Part shown: positions 25,326 through 37,400 of the stretch, piece by piece
How the letters are laid out: each line of letters opens with the position of its first letter
Numbering within the stretch: position 1 is the stretch's first letter
Source of the DNA: Apostichopus japonicus
Taxonomy: Eukaryota; Echinodermata; Holothuroidea; Aspidochirotida; Stichopodidae
DNA length: 64,000 bases
Assembly: GCF_037975245.1 (NCBI RefSeq)
Contig: NC_092567.1
Span: forward strand, 15,679,876 to 15,743,875
Direction: 5' to 3'
The notes under the pieces: model-generated
Databases searched by the model: none
Seen by the model: the letters and a program-made list of their open reading frames with translations, nothing else
Told to the model about the DNA's origin: nothing
Translations under genes and position numbers: made by a program

Positions 25326-26151
25326 GGAGCGAAGCACATTTAAAACTGCTGCAGTGCCCACTGACCCAATATTGCTCTGGCTCGGACCTGTTTTTCTGTT
25401 CGGTACTTTTTCTTGGTTATCACAAATCACGGTTTCGTTGTCTGTCTTCAGCATTGGCCCAGGCAACTCCGTAGCACTGACCTTCACCGTTACAATATTT
25501 TCCGTCATCTTTAGCGTCATATTTCTGAAAAGAGGATTCCAGGTCAAAGATTTTATATGCGCAATCTGTTCCACTGGTGGAGTGGCTTTAATAGCCATTA
25601 CAATCGATCAAGAAGAGTTGGTTATAGCCCAGTTTACCATACCGGTACCATACGGTATCATCTCGGCCCTCCTCGGAGCGATGACCTTCGCTGCCAGTTT
25701 CATCATTGGAAATCACCTAGCTTCATATGACAGTTCACACTCCATCGTAAATGTTCTCTCCTACGCATGTCAGTATTCTTTAGTTGCCTTGGTTCTGTGT
25801 ACATTGTTCAATGGATGGTCGATCCCCGAGACAACCCTGGATGTCCTCATTTTGACATCCACGGGTCTGACCACTTTTGGAGGAGTCTTATTCAGTTACC
25901 TTGCACTCGACAGTGAAAACCCCACAACCGTGTCAGTAATAATGACGTCACAGGTAATATTTAACTACGTTGGCCAATTCATATTCTTCGAGTATCGTTT
26001 TCACTGGGAGATACTTGCCGGGTCAATTCTGATTGTCGTATCGTGTATTGGAGTCCTGCTACGAGGCGAGGGCGAAGAGCATGAAAATAATGATAATGAA
26101 ACAAAATCTGACGATGGCCAACAGAACGAGCATCAACCAATTTTAGAATAA
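25326..26151 (+). CDS. EamA/SLC35-like transporter, C-terminal part
   Basis: An open frame ending at TAA 26149-26151 codes for about 275 residues with seven to eight hydrophobic helices and a hydrophilic, acidic C-terminal tail. The last part (TTVSVIMTSQVIFNYVGQF, then an HWEILAGSILI helix) has the layout of the second EamA repeat of the drug/metabolite transporter superfamily, and SLC35G-like carriers are the nearest family I recognise. The start used is a likely acceptor AG at 25324-25325 behind a pyrimidine run; no Met of the right context exists in this exon. The missing first two or three helices should be in upstream exons, but none was found between 10.6 and 25.3 kb. It may be a gene with a far 5' exon or a 5'-truncated copy. 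Substrate is unknown; a multi-pass membrane location is clear. Confidence 0.65.
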
Positions 26152-26160
26152 ACAACTTAC

Positions 26161-26166
26161 AATAAA
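26161..26166 (+). terminator. Candidate poly(A) signal
   Basis: AATAAA lies ten bases after the transporter stop codon. It is close to the stop for a metazoan 3' UTR, so use is uncertain. Confidence 0.3.
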
Positions 26167-26310
26167 AATAACGAGCGAAACAACAACAATAATTTGGTGC
26201 ATTTTAAGGATTACGTTTTAAAGGTTCTGTGAGTGTCAATCAACGCTGGATATATAAGTGGGTTGGGATTTGGATAATGATCTTCCTAATGCATTGTTTT
26301 ATTTTTGCAG

Positions 26311-26436
26311 CAGGAAAGTGAAAATATAGATATAGCAGAAAGGCGGCGAAGTGCTGTGGACTTCATGTCCTTTCAAAACTGTTGTTGTTGTAAGAAGCAA
26401 GTGCAAATAAAATGGAAGACACAAAGTGATGATTAA
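26311..26436 (+). CDS. Possible terminal exon, unrecognised
   Basis: Behind a strong acceptor (tgttttatttttgcag) a phase-0 frame of 41 codons ends in TAA at 26434-26436. It contains RRRSAVDFMSF and a Cys cluster, NCCCCKK, which could be palmitoylated at a membrane. AATAAA overlaps it at 26406-26411. It may be an alternative last exon of the transporter, but no fitting donor was seen in the transporter exon. Confidence 0.25.
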   Translation, partial: QESENIDIAERRRSAVDFMSFQNCCCCKKQVQIKWKTQSDD

Positions 26437-26439
26437 ACC

Positions 26440-29400
26440 GCTTTCATTTCATAGAGACATCACTAATGGAAAATCGTTGTAAATTTAAAGGGTGGGGGGG
26501 GGGGAAGGGGAAGTGGAAGGATGGTTTCCTTAAATTTATCAGTGCTGGGCTTAAATTTAACAAGGCTTATCATAAACTTGATTATCATTTTTGCACAGTA
26601 ATCTCCAGGAGATATTATTCATCTACATTATTCGCATTAATTGTAAAGTGTTATATAATAAAACATTTACGCTTCTCAACATGGTAAAAGACTTGGAGTC
26701 TAACAGCATTATGACTAATTGCAAACGTTACACGATTAACCTTCATATAACTTTGCGTCATATATTTGTCTGTTTGGTCTAAACTGACGACCTTTGATCC
26801 CACCTATAAGTATCACACAGACTAGAGGTCGACTCATATAAAAATAGATTCCAAACAACTAAAACTGATAAAACTTGTAATACGTTCCATGCACGCCATT
26901 GACATTAAAAACAAACAGTTTTACTTTAAACCAGTTACGACAAGACGGTCGTTTGGACGTGATGGATTACCGCGAAGCGTTAAAATAGTCCCATACACAG
27001 AAATGTCATTACTGATATTGATAGGAATGTGGATGGGTGGGGGAGGGGGTGTTGGTGGGGAGGTGGAAGTTGTGCTTCGCGATGTGAGGGATTCGTTATG
27101 TTTGTGCCTATTATCTTGCACGATGCTTGTTTACAGTTTATATGACAATTATTCAATTTACGCACATGATTATTTTACATCAGCTGACTGCACCATTTAA
27201 AGTTAATCATGTCGTTCGCTATGATGTCATTCGTTTTGTCTTATTCGGTTACAGAAGTTAATCATTTATACGAGTCACGTTTTCCCTGACAGATGTAAAA
27301 TGTTGCTTAGAGATAGTGTTGCAATTGAAATGTCTATAAAAATGAATGCAATTACTAGCTCTGTAATATCTTTTGTTGAATCCAAATTTATGTGACGTAT
27401 ATTAATAACTAAGGTAACTATCATTAGTGAATGCACTAAACGTATCGAGCAGTCTTATTAATGATACTGTACAAATATTTGCAGAAGAAACAGACAAATA
27501 CATATTAAGTGTGACTTCAAGTTCGCAGGAACTAGTCTGATTCATCATTTCAATGTTTCTATTATTCATGAAAGAGGTTAAAAAATTAGCCGATAGATAA
27601 AAAATCAATTTTGCAATAAAGAAGTATGACTTTTTGACTGAGTTAGTCCTTAAGATATGTAAGTTGGCCATCCACTAGCTAAAATGTTATATCACCAAAT
27701 CATCGAGTATAGGCCTAGCACAATGTTTAAATTGCACTACCAATGATACATATACAAATGTCTCAATATAAACGCCATTCGCTTTAAAAATGTCCCAGTT
27801 CGACGTCTTTACATTTGTAATGTTCGGACATTTTTATTTGTTTGTGTATATACGACAGGTCAAATTAAGTTTGAGCAATAGCCTAACCATGTATGCAGAG
27901 CGTATATAGGATACGGTAAATGTAACTTGTCATATCCAAGTGTATAATGCTTGGTTGCATCTTATCATTACACTAAGTTTAAGGAAACAAAATTTATAAC
28001 GTTGCTTCTCCCAACATAGCTGGGATATTAGATTGACGAGTATGTTCTTTGGAATACTTGACGTATGTTTGGCTCACCAATCCATTGGCTAACGTTAGAA
28101 TAAGTTCCCGTACACTTCCCCGAATTATAAACAAACTTCTCAGTTAAACTTACGCTATGTACTGTAATCCATTTAAGTTACACACAAGCGGCAACGAAGA
28201 ACATAAAAAAAATCATAAACATACTTGTCGAGTTCCCAAAACTACACAATATACATGATTAATTCGACACATGCATCGACTAAATAGTTATTACCATTAC
28301 CTAATTAAATTTTAACTCATGTGTGACATAATCACTTCAATGGAATGTGAAAAGTAGAATTTTTGTACATATACTGTTACGCTCCGGCTCAATTAGTTCA
28401 GGGCTCTGTTATTAAATAAGAAGAATTTAACATCAGATAAAGAGAAACTCCAGAATAAAGGTATACTTGTAGAATATAAGCTTTATTTATTCTGATATGA
28501 TGTTATTGCTGGAGTGCAGATCCAGAATAGTGTATCTGAACTACACACTCTGAAGTCTGGAATTCTAGTTTTTATCATACTAAAAAACTACATTATTTAA
28601 GTCTTTACAACTTCCTGGGATGCAGCAGGTTTTCATCTGTGGTTAAGCATGAATATTTCATGGAATTAAGACAAAAGGGGCTACTACTATGCTTTGGGTG
28701 AGGGGTGAATAAACTCGGGAACAGGAAGTAAGTAGTTACTCTTAAGACAAAGAGGCATGGAAGCACATGTTTAAGTAATATGATGTGGATATAACTACAT
28801 ACTATATTAGATCCCGTTTGGAAGTTTGCTGAAGAATTGAACTGAAGTGAAATTTTAAAGCAAGAAAAGAAAAGTGAAACAGTATACAACATAAATGGAT
28901 ACGAGGAGGGAAACGAAGAAAATATACACATTAAAAGATGAATGAGTACAAGAAATATAACATAGTAAACACAATCGTTATCAAAAACTCTCTAACCTTG
29001 CTGTGGAAGGTATCACATGAATTGTTCATCCATAAAATAATACCTAGTGGTATATTTTCACAATCACCGAGAAAGTTGGTGTGCTTTGGATATATAGTCG
29101 GCATATTTATGTTATGTAATGGGACAATTATTTACGTAACAGTTTTAAGCAAATAATTGTGTGATAGTTTCGTAATAGCGGTCGATTTGGATTAGCCTAT
29201 TTGTTTTTGAGTAAACAAAGTTTAGTTGAAGGTTTAATTAATCTGCTTTCTTCACATGTTCTTAGTCCAAAAAATGCATGTACGCACATCGTAAATGTTC
29301 GGAAACCTGTTTCCTCAATCAAAGAAGCGAGTAGAATGAAAGTAAGGGTGGTGACAAGTCTAATTGGGAATAATATAACATTATAATTTATGATAATACA

Positions 29401-30090
29401 AAGTCATTAGCAAACCCAGCTTTAAAAGAGATACAAAGTAGATACAACATTTGTATTGCTTGACCAGAAAAACAAACAATATTTCCTTGGCAAGAACATT
29501 CATCTGGTTATAAAACACAACTTGACGATGTATCGCAATGATGTTATGTTAATTAATCAACCTTCATCCAATTAAATCATACACGCAAATCAAAAGAAGA
29601 CGATAGCGACTCTATGCAATTAAGCTTTCACTTATATAAAAGCCGACAAACATTGTTGATATATAAGCCATGTACACACGTAAATGAACATCAAGATTAT
29701 AATTTTACATTTTTAAGATTGTGAAAACGCAGACTATACTTATAATTGACCATTACAAAACTGAGTAGTCAATATTGATGTATTGAAAAGCTGTTCATAT
29801 GAATATTAACTAAATATTTTGTTCGATACATAACTTGGTATGAGACTTAGATTGATTTGCATATTGTCGTATCGATATTGCCACAACTTTGTTGACTCGA
29901 AAGAAAAATTAAAACATACAATAAAGAACCAAACTACTATTAAATGATGCCTAACTTGATGACGGTTCCTCATGCGAAGAAAAAAAGACTGCCTTGGAAA
30001 CTGTTTTGTTTAAATGCTTGTAATTGATTAAGAATGAAGTCTAGCGGCTTTTCGATTTTACTTATTTGAAATAATTTCTATTTTGAAGTA
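26440..30090. other. Intergenic or 3' flank, nothing recognised
   Basis: No domain-bearing frame was found on either strand. Further minus-strand exons downstream of the NACHT exon at 30135 would lie here if that donor is used. A tandem minus-strand AATAAATAAA at about 28484-28493 could be a distal poly(A) site. Confidence 0.4.
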
Positions 30091-30093
30091 CTA

Positions 30094-31457
30094 TCAGTTG
30101 TTATCAATAAACATAAGAATTCTTTTTTTCCTACCTGCATCGTTTTTATTTGATGATTTGCGAAAATCCCTCAATTTCTGCTCATCTGTGCTCACATATT
30201 TAGCAACACAAAGTTCTTGTATGAACTGGTGGCGACACCTAAAGCCATAACTAGTATTCGTGCTGTCCTTATCAAATTTACCTTCACCTGAATTAGGACA
30301 AATTTTCAGAATGCCGCACAACAAACTGATATCTCTTTTCCCTTCTTTTAGCTGCTCTATGGATAATGTATTCTCTTTTAGAAATAATCTGCCTATCATT
30401 AGTTCCATACTTTCAATGGCTGTAGCTGTTAGGATATGTTTCGTGACCACAACATGGCGTAGATAGAGACACTTTACGAGTCCTTTAATGATTGATGGAA
30501 AGGAAGTAAGATCGATACCGACAGTATGCTTGTTCATGATGCCATATTTGCTAGACACAAGAAGTTGAATAACAATCCCCATAAGAAGAGCATCTTCATC
30601 AAGTTTCAATAAATCATTTTTTTCAAGAATTGACCAAACTGAACGGCTTATAACATTAACATCATCATTACCATGTGGCTCTACCTCTGTTCCTCTGCTG
30701 AGTTCTTGGAAATTTTTAATTGGAAACTGAACTTGTTCCTTTAACGTTTTGTAGTAGATACACATTTGTTTTATATACGACTTTAAATCATCTTTTTCAA
30801 ATGATAAAAAGTTAACGACAGCGAATGAGTCACGGAACTGAGAAGGAAAACAGGGTCTCGAAGTCAACCAAATTCTTACATTATTATTGACTTCAGCAAT
30901 TTGAATAAACTTTTGAAACGTCAAATAACTTTGCTCACCACTTTCCTTGCGACCAAGTTTTGAATTTAAATCTGAAAATTCGTTACTGCCATCAAATATC
31001 AACAGACATCTTTCATTTTTAATAATGAACTCTATGTTTTCAATTTTGCAATCTTCTGGTAGCTGCTTTGAAATTTCCTCTGCCATATTTCCATTCAGAT
31101 TTGTATTTTGTAGGTTGAGGAAAAATAAAAATATTTCATCAGTTTTCATCTGCGAAAATAACAATGATACCTGCTTGACAAAAGAAGTCTTGCCACATCC
31201 AATATCTCCGACGAACAAAACACGTCTGACTGTTTTGCTCTTATCTGACTGAAAGAAAGAATAGGTAGACATTTGCTCCGTTTTTCCATCAGGCCATGTG
31301 ATAAGTACTTGCATCTCAGCGTAGAGGTTAGTATTTGAGATCAATTGGTCGTGTTGGATGGTCTTCTTTTCTCCGTCAGTGGCAAGAAAGTATTCTGGCC
31401 AAGGTAACGGTATCGGGCAGATATTTTGGTTATAAGCCTCCATTAGTGATGTCTTAC
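30094..31457 (-). CDS. Exon: NACHT domain with intact P-loop
   Basis: Acceptor ttttatttcctag, phase 1, opening GKTSLMEAYNQNICPIPLPW. The frame runs uninterrupted for 1.36 kb to TAA at 30096-30094. Walker A, Walker B-like, sensor-like (LTSRP) and winged-helix motifs are in the expected order. A phase-1 donor candidate at 30134-30133 would shorten it to 441 codons and lead to further exons. No death-fold domain precedes NACHT. Confidence 0.85.
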
Positions 31458-34400
31458 CTAGGAAATAAAATGACGAGGTGGTGATGCTTATTACTGATGT
31501 GAGGAAGCTCCTTACTGTAAAACTCAAAATACTCTTAATTTTCTTCCCAAATAATTTGTATATAGGCTTGTGGATAGACTTGCAATATTACGTAATTTAT
31601 TTTTCCGAAGTTTAGTTCACGGTATTCTGTAAGCAAATTACATCTTCTCAATAAACTATTAAGTTACTTTTGCAAATGAATTTTCACGGTTGTTAGGTTA
31701 TGATAAAATCAAGAAGGAAATAAAAGGATTGAAGAAAATGTCACAAAGATGCTTGTTTACCAGGATGAAAACCTTTCTCTTCTGTATTCTGTTAACAAGA
31801 ATGTAAAATATAGGTTGTTATAGACAGGAAGGCTGGTACTACATTAGTATTTAACGTTGAACTTATATTTGTCTGATGAACTAAACGAAACATGTTGAAA
31901 AACTTATATGAGATGGACTGAAATCTGACGAAATATGTTGATTTTGTATTAAATATATTTGCCAACGAAAAAAGTTTGACTGATTGAATAAAATACATCA
32001 CCTGGTTACTTCCAGAGTCTTTAGCGCACCGAGCTAATGAAAAAAATATATATATAATAAACATTCTCTTCAAAATATGACAGCTTGGAATATCTCCTCG
32101 ACTTTTCCTCAAATTCGTACCTAAAAATAGTTAATTTAATAGCTGCTTAATATTTACGTACGTTTTTTGATAGACTTGCAATATTACGTAATTTATTTTT
32201 CCGAATTTTAGTCAACGATTTTCATTTAACTATTAAGTTACTTTTCCAATGAACTTTTACTCTTGTTAGGGAATGATATTATCAGGGAAAAAATGAAAGA
32301 TTGAAGGAAATGTAACAAAAGATGTTTATTTACCAGGATGTAAACCTTTCTCTTCTGTATTCTGTTAACAACAATGTATAATATAGGATGTTATAAACAG
32401 GTATATCTTATCACTTTTAAAAATATAGAAGGCTAGTACTTAATTTGTGTTTAACGTATAACCTATATTTTTCGGATGAACTAAACGACACATGTTGAAA
32501 AACTTAAATGAGATGGACTGAGTTCTGACAAAATATGTTGATTTTGTATTAAATATACCTGTCAACGAATAAGGTTTGACTGATTGAATAAAATACACCA
32601 CCTGGTTACTTCCAGAGTCTTTAGCGCTCCGAGCTAAGGAAAACAAAAATATATATAATAAACATTCTTTTCAAAATATGAATGCTTGGAATATCTCCTC
32701 GACTTTTCATCAAATTCGTACCTAAAAATAGTTAATTAAATAGCTGCTTAATTTTTACGTACGTTTGTTGATAGACTTGCAATATTACGTAATTTATTTT
32801 TCCGAATTGAAGTCAACGATTTTCGGTTAACTATTAAGTTACTTTTCCAATGACCTTTTACTCTTGTTAGGTAATGATATTATCAGGGAAAAAAGTGAAA
32901 AGATTGAAGGAAATGTAACAAAAGATGTTTATTTACCAGGATGTAAACCGTTCTCTTCTGTATTATGTTAACAACAATGTATAATATAGGTTGTTATAGA
33001 CAGGTATATCTAATCATTTTTAAAAATATAGAAGGCTAGTACTTAATTTGTGTTTAACGTATAACCTATATTTTTCGGATGAACTAAACGAAACATGTTG
33101 AAAAACTAAAATGAGATGGACTTAGTTCTGACAAAATATGTTGATTTTGTATTAAATATACCTGCCAACGAATAAAGTTTGACTGATTGAATAAAATACA
33201 TCACCTGGTTACTTCCAGATTCTTTAGCGCTCCGAGCTAATGACAAAAAGATGTAATAAACGTTCTTTTCAAAATATGACTGCTTGGAATATCTCCTCGA
33301 CTTTTCCTTAAATTCGTACCTAAAAATAGTTCATTAAATAGCTGCTTAACTTTTACGTACGTTTGTTGATAGACTTGCAATATTACGTAATTTATTTTTC
33401 CGAATTTTAGTCAACGATTTTCATTTAACTATTAAGTTACTTTTCCAATGAATTTTTACTCTTGTTAGGTAATGATATTATCAGGGAAAAAATGAAAGAT
33501 TGAAGGAAATGTAACAAAAGATGTTTATTTACCAGGATGTAAACCTTTCTCTTCTGTATTCTGTTAACAACAATGTATAATATAGGATGTTATAAACAGG
33601 TATATCTTATCACTTTTAAAAATATAGAAGGCTGGTACTTAATTTGTGTTTAACGTATAACCTATATTTTTCGGATGAACTAAACGACACATGTTGAAAA
33701 ACTTAAATGAGATGGACTGAGTTCTGACAAAATATGTTGATTTTGTATTAAATATACCTGCCAACGAATAAGGTTTGACTGATTGAATAAAATACACCAC
33801 CTGGTTACTTCCAGAGTCTTTAGCGCTCCGAGCTAAGGAAAACAAAAATATATATAATAAACATTCTTTTCAAAATATGAATGCTTGGAATATCTCCTCG
33901 ACTTTTCATCAAATTCGTACCTAAAAATAGTTAATTAAATAGCTGCTTAATTTTTACGTACGTTTGTTGATAGACTTGCAATATTACGTAATTTATTTTT
34001 CCGAATTGAAGTCAACGATTTTCGGTTAACTATTAAGTTACTTTTCCAATGACCTTTTACTCTTGTTAGGTAATGATATTATCAGGGAAAAAAGTGAAAA
34101 GATTGAAGGAAATGTAACAAAAGATGTTTATTTACCAGGATGTAAACCTTTCTCTTCTGTATTCTGTTAACAGCAATGTATAATATAGGATGTTATAAAC
34201 AGGTATATCTTATCACTTTTAAAAATATAGAAGGCTGGTACTTAATTTGTATTTAACGTATAACCTATATTTTTCGGATGAACTAAGAGACACATGTTGA
34301 AAATCTTAAATGAGATGGACTGAGTTCTGACGTAATATGTTGATTTTGTATTAAATATACCTGCCAACGAATAAGGTTTGACTGATTGAATAAAAATACA

Positions 34401-37400
34401 TCACCTGGTTACTTCCAGATTCTTTAGCGCTCAGAGCTAATGAAAAAAATGTAATAAACGTTCTTTTCAAAACATGACTGCTTGGAATATCTCCTCGACT
34501 TTTCATCAAATTCGTATCTAAAAATAGTTCATTAAATAGCTGCTTAATTTTTACGTACGTTTGTTGATAGACTTGCAATATTACGTAATTTATTTTTCCA
34601 AATTGAAGTCAACGATTTTCAGTTAACTATTAAGTTACTTTCCAATGAACTTTTACTCTTGTTAGGTAATGATATTATTAGGGAAAAAATGAAAAGATTG
34701 AAGGAAATGTAACAAAAGATGTTTATTTACCAGGATGTAAACCTTTCTCTTCTGTATTCTGTTAACAACAATGTATAATATAGGTTGTTATAGACAGGTA
34801 TATCTAATCATTTTTAAAAATATAGAAGGCTAGTACTTAATTTGTATTTAACGTATAACCTATATTTTTCGGATGAACTAAACGAAACATGTTGAAAAAC
34901 TAAAATGAGATGGACTTAGTTCTGACAAAATATGTTGATTTTGTATTAAATATACCTGCCAACGAATAAAGTTTTACTGATTGAAAAAATACATCACCTG
35001 GTTACTTCCAGATTCTTTAGCGCTCCGAGCTAATGACAAAAAGATGTAATAAACGTTCTTTTCAAAATATGACTGCTTGGAATATCTCCTCGACTTTTCC
35101 TTAAATTCGTACCTAAAAATAGTTCATTAAATAGCTGCTTAACTTTTACGTACGTTTGTTGATAGACTTGCAATATTACGTAATTTATTGTTCCGAATTT
35201 TAGTCAACGATTTTCATTTAACTATTAAGTTACTTTTCCAATGAACTTTTACTCTTGTTAGGTAATGATATTATCAGGGAAAAAATGAAAGATTGAAGGA
35301 AATGTAACAAAAGATGTTTATTTACCAGGATGTAAACCTTTCTCTTCTGTATTCTGTTAACAGCAATGTATAATATAGGATGTTATAAACAGGTATATCT
35401 TATCACTTTTAAAAATATAGAAGGCTGGTACTTAATTTGTGTTTAACGTAAAACCTATATTTTTCGGATGAACTAAACGACACATGTTGAAAAACTTAAA
35501 TGAGATGGACTGAGTTCTGACGAAATATGTTGATTTTGTATTAAATATACCTGCCAACGAATAAAGTTTGACTGATTGAAAAAATACATCACCTGGTTAC
35601 TTCCAGATTCTTTAGCGCTCCGAGCTAATGACAAAAAAATGTAATAAACGTTTTTTTTCAAAATATGACAGCTTGGAATATCTCCTCGACTTTTCCTTAA
35701 ATTCGTACCTAAAAATAGTTCATTAAATAGCTGCTTAACTTTTACGTACGTTTGTTGATAGACTTGCAATATTACGTAATTTATTGTTCCGAATTTTAGT
35801 CAACGATTTTCATTTAACTATTAAGTTACTTTTCCAATGAACTTTTACTCTTGTTAGGTAATGATGTTATCAGGGAAAAAATGAAAAGATTGAAGGAAAT
35901 GTAACAAAAGATGTTTATTTACCAGGATGTAAACCTTTCTCTTCTGTATTCTGTTAACAACAATGTATAATATAGGTTGTTATAGACAGGTATATCTAAT
36001 CACTTTTAAAAATATAGAAGGCTAGTACTTAATTTGTATTTAACGTATAACCTATATTTTTCGGATGAACTAAACGACACATGTTGAAAAACTAAAATGA
36101 GATGGATTTAGTTCTGACAAAATATGTTGATTTTGTATTAAATATACCTGCCAACGAATAAAGTTTGACTGATTGAATAAAATACATCACCTGGTTACTT
36201 CCAGATTCTTTAGCTCTTCGAGCTAACATAAAAAATATAATAAACATTCTTTTCAAAATATGACAGCTTGGAATATCTTCCGACTTTTCCTCAAATTCGT
36301 ACTTAAAAATAGTTCATTAAATAGCTGCTTAATTTTTACCTGGTTACTTCCAGATTCTCTAACGCTCCGAGCTAATGAAAAATAATCATAATAATATCAT
36401 TAAAAAACATCCCATTCATAATATGATTGCTTGGAAGACATTTTGAAGGTTTTCTGTGTTTAAATTATCCCAAGATTTCATACTTACTTGGGTTCCAATT
36501 GCGTAATAAACAACCATAATTGATACCGAGATATACTCATTAGGCGATCACATACATGTACATATTTCGTATCTATTAAAGGAAAAGATTTCGTATCAAT
36601 TGTATTTATTTGGTTTGCTAAACACAATTCCTATCATCATTTAGTTTATGAGTTTAGAAATAATGCAGTCTGGAAGTTCTTTTATTTCTGAAATTATGCA
36701 TTAACAGTGATAATTTTCGTTGATCAAAGTATGATATAATAGAACACAACTGGCTAAATGTTAACTTGTTTCAACATATTGACGTTATGAAACATACCAG
36801 GTTGACTAGCCCAAGCGCGATAAAACCCAATAACAAGAATGATGGCTAGAATTCCCGCTAACCACGCCAGTACTGAATAAAGTCCTGAAAGATAAAATAT
36901 TAGAAACTTTGCTGCCTCTTTTTACGTATTCATGGTATGCTACGTGGTATACATTTTGGGTAAGTATTAGTATAAGGGTTACCATATATCAGAATTCCCC
37001 GGATATGCTCTCATTTGGATTTATTAAGTTAGCGCCTGGGTGGACTTACAACCTTAAAACAATCTGGAATCTTTGTTAGACAACTTTGTAAGAATTAAAA
37101 CGTTTCTGTACCGAGCAGATCAATATCAGTTTTCCCACACGAAGAGGAGAAAGGCCTCCCCTAGCCCACCTTGTCCAACAGGCCGTGACAAATTCCATCA
37201 GATATAATTTGGTAACCATTAATGCGTGCTGATTCAGCCCTTACTTGCGTTTCATCCTACATGTCAAAATCTATGCTTGTTGGTCACAATTACTGTTTGA
37301 GGGATTATGTACGGCATCGACCATCAGACGTACATTAAGAAAAGTACAGAGAGACACATAAAATGCTTTATTTCTATTAGTCCATTTGAATTGTCCCGTG

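Noticed and set aside
28605-28931. 108-codon minus frame downstream of the NACHT exon
   Set aside because: Phe/Ser-rich sequence without LRR or other expected NLR features and without a phase-1 acceptor.
34464-34526. Third exon-like segment in each array unit, acceptor tatttttag followed by GTACGAATTTGAGG
   Set aside because: The acceptor is good but no GT donor follows in a usable phase, and including it would break the phase balance of the A and B pairs.
31792-35769. Repeated 68-106-codon minus frames in the tandem array
   Set aside because: They are read-through of the repeat unit across the micro-exon and its introns. The supported coding parts are only the 32- and 28-nt segments.
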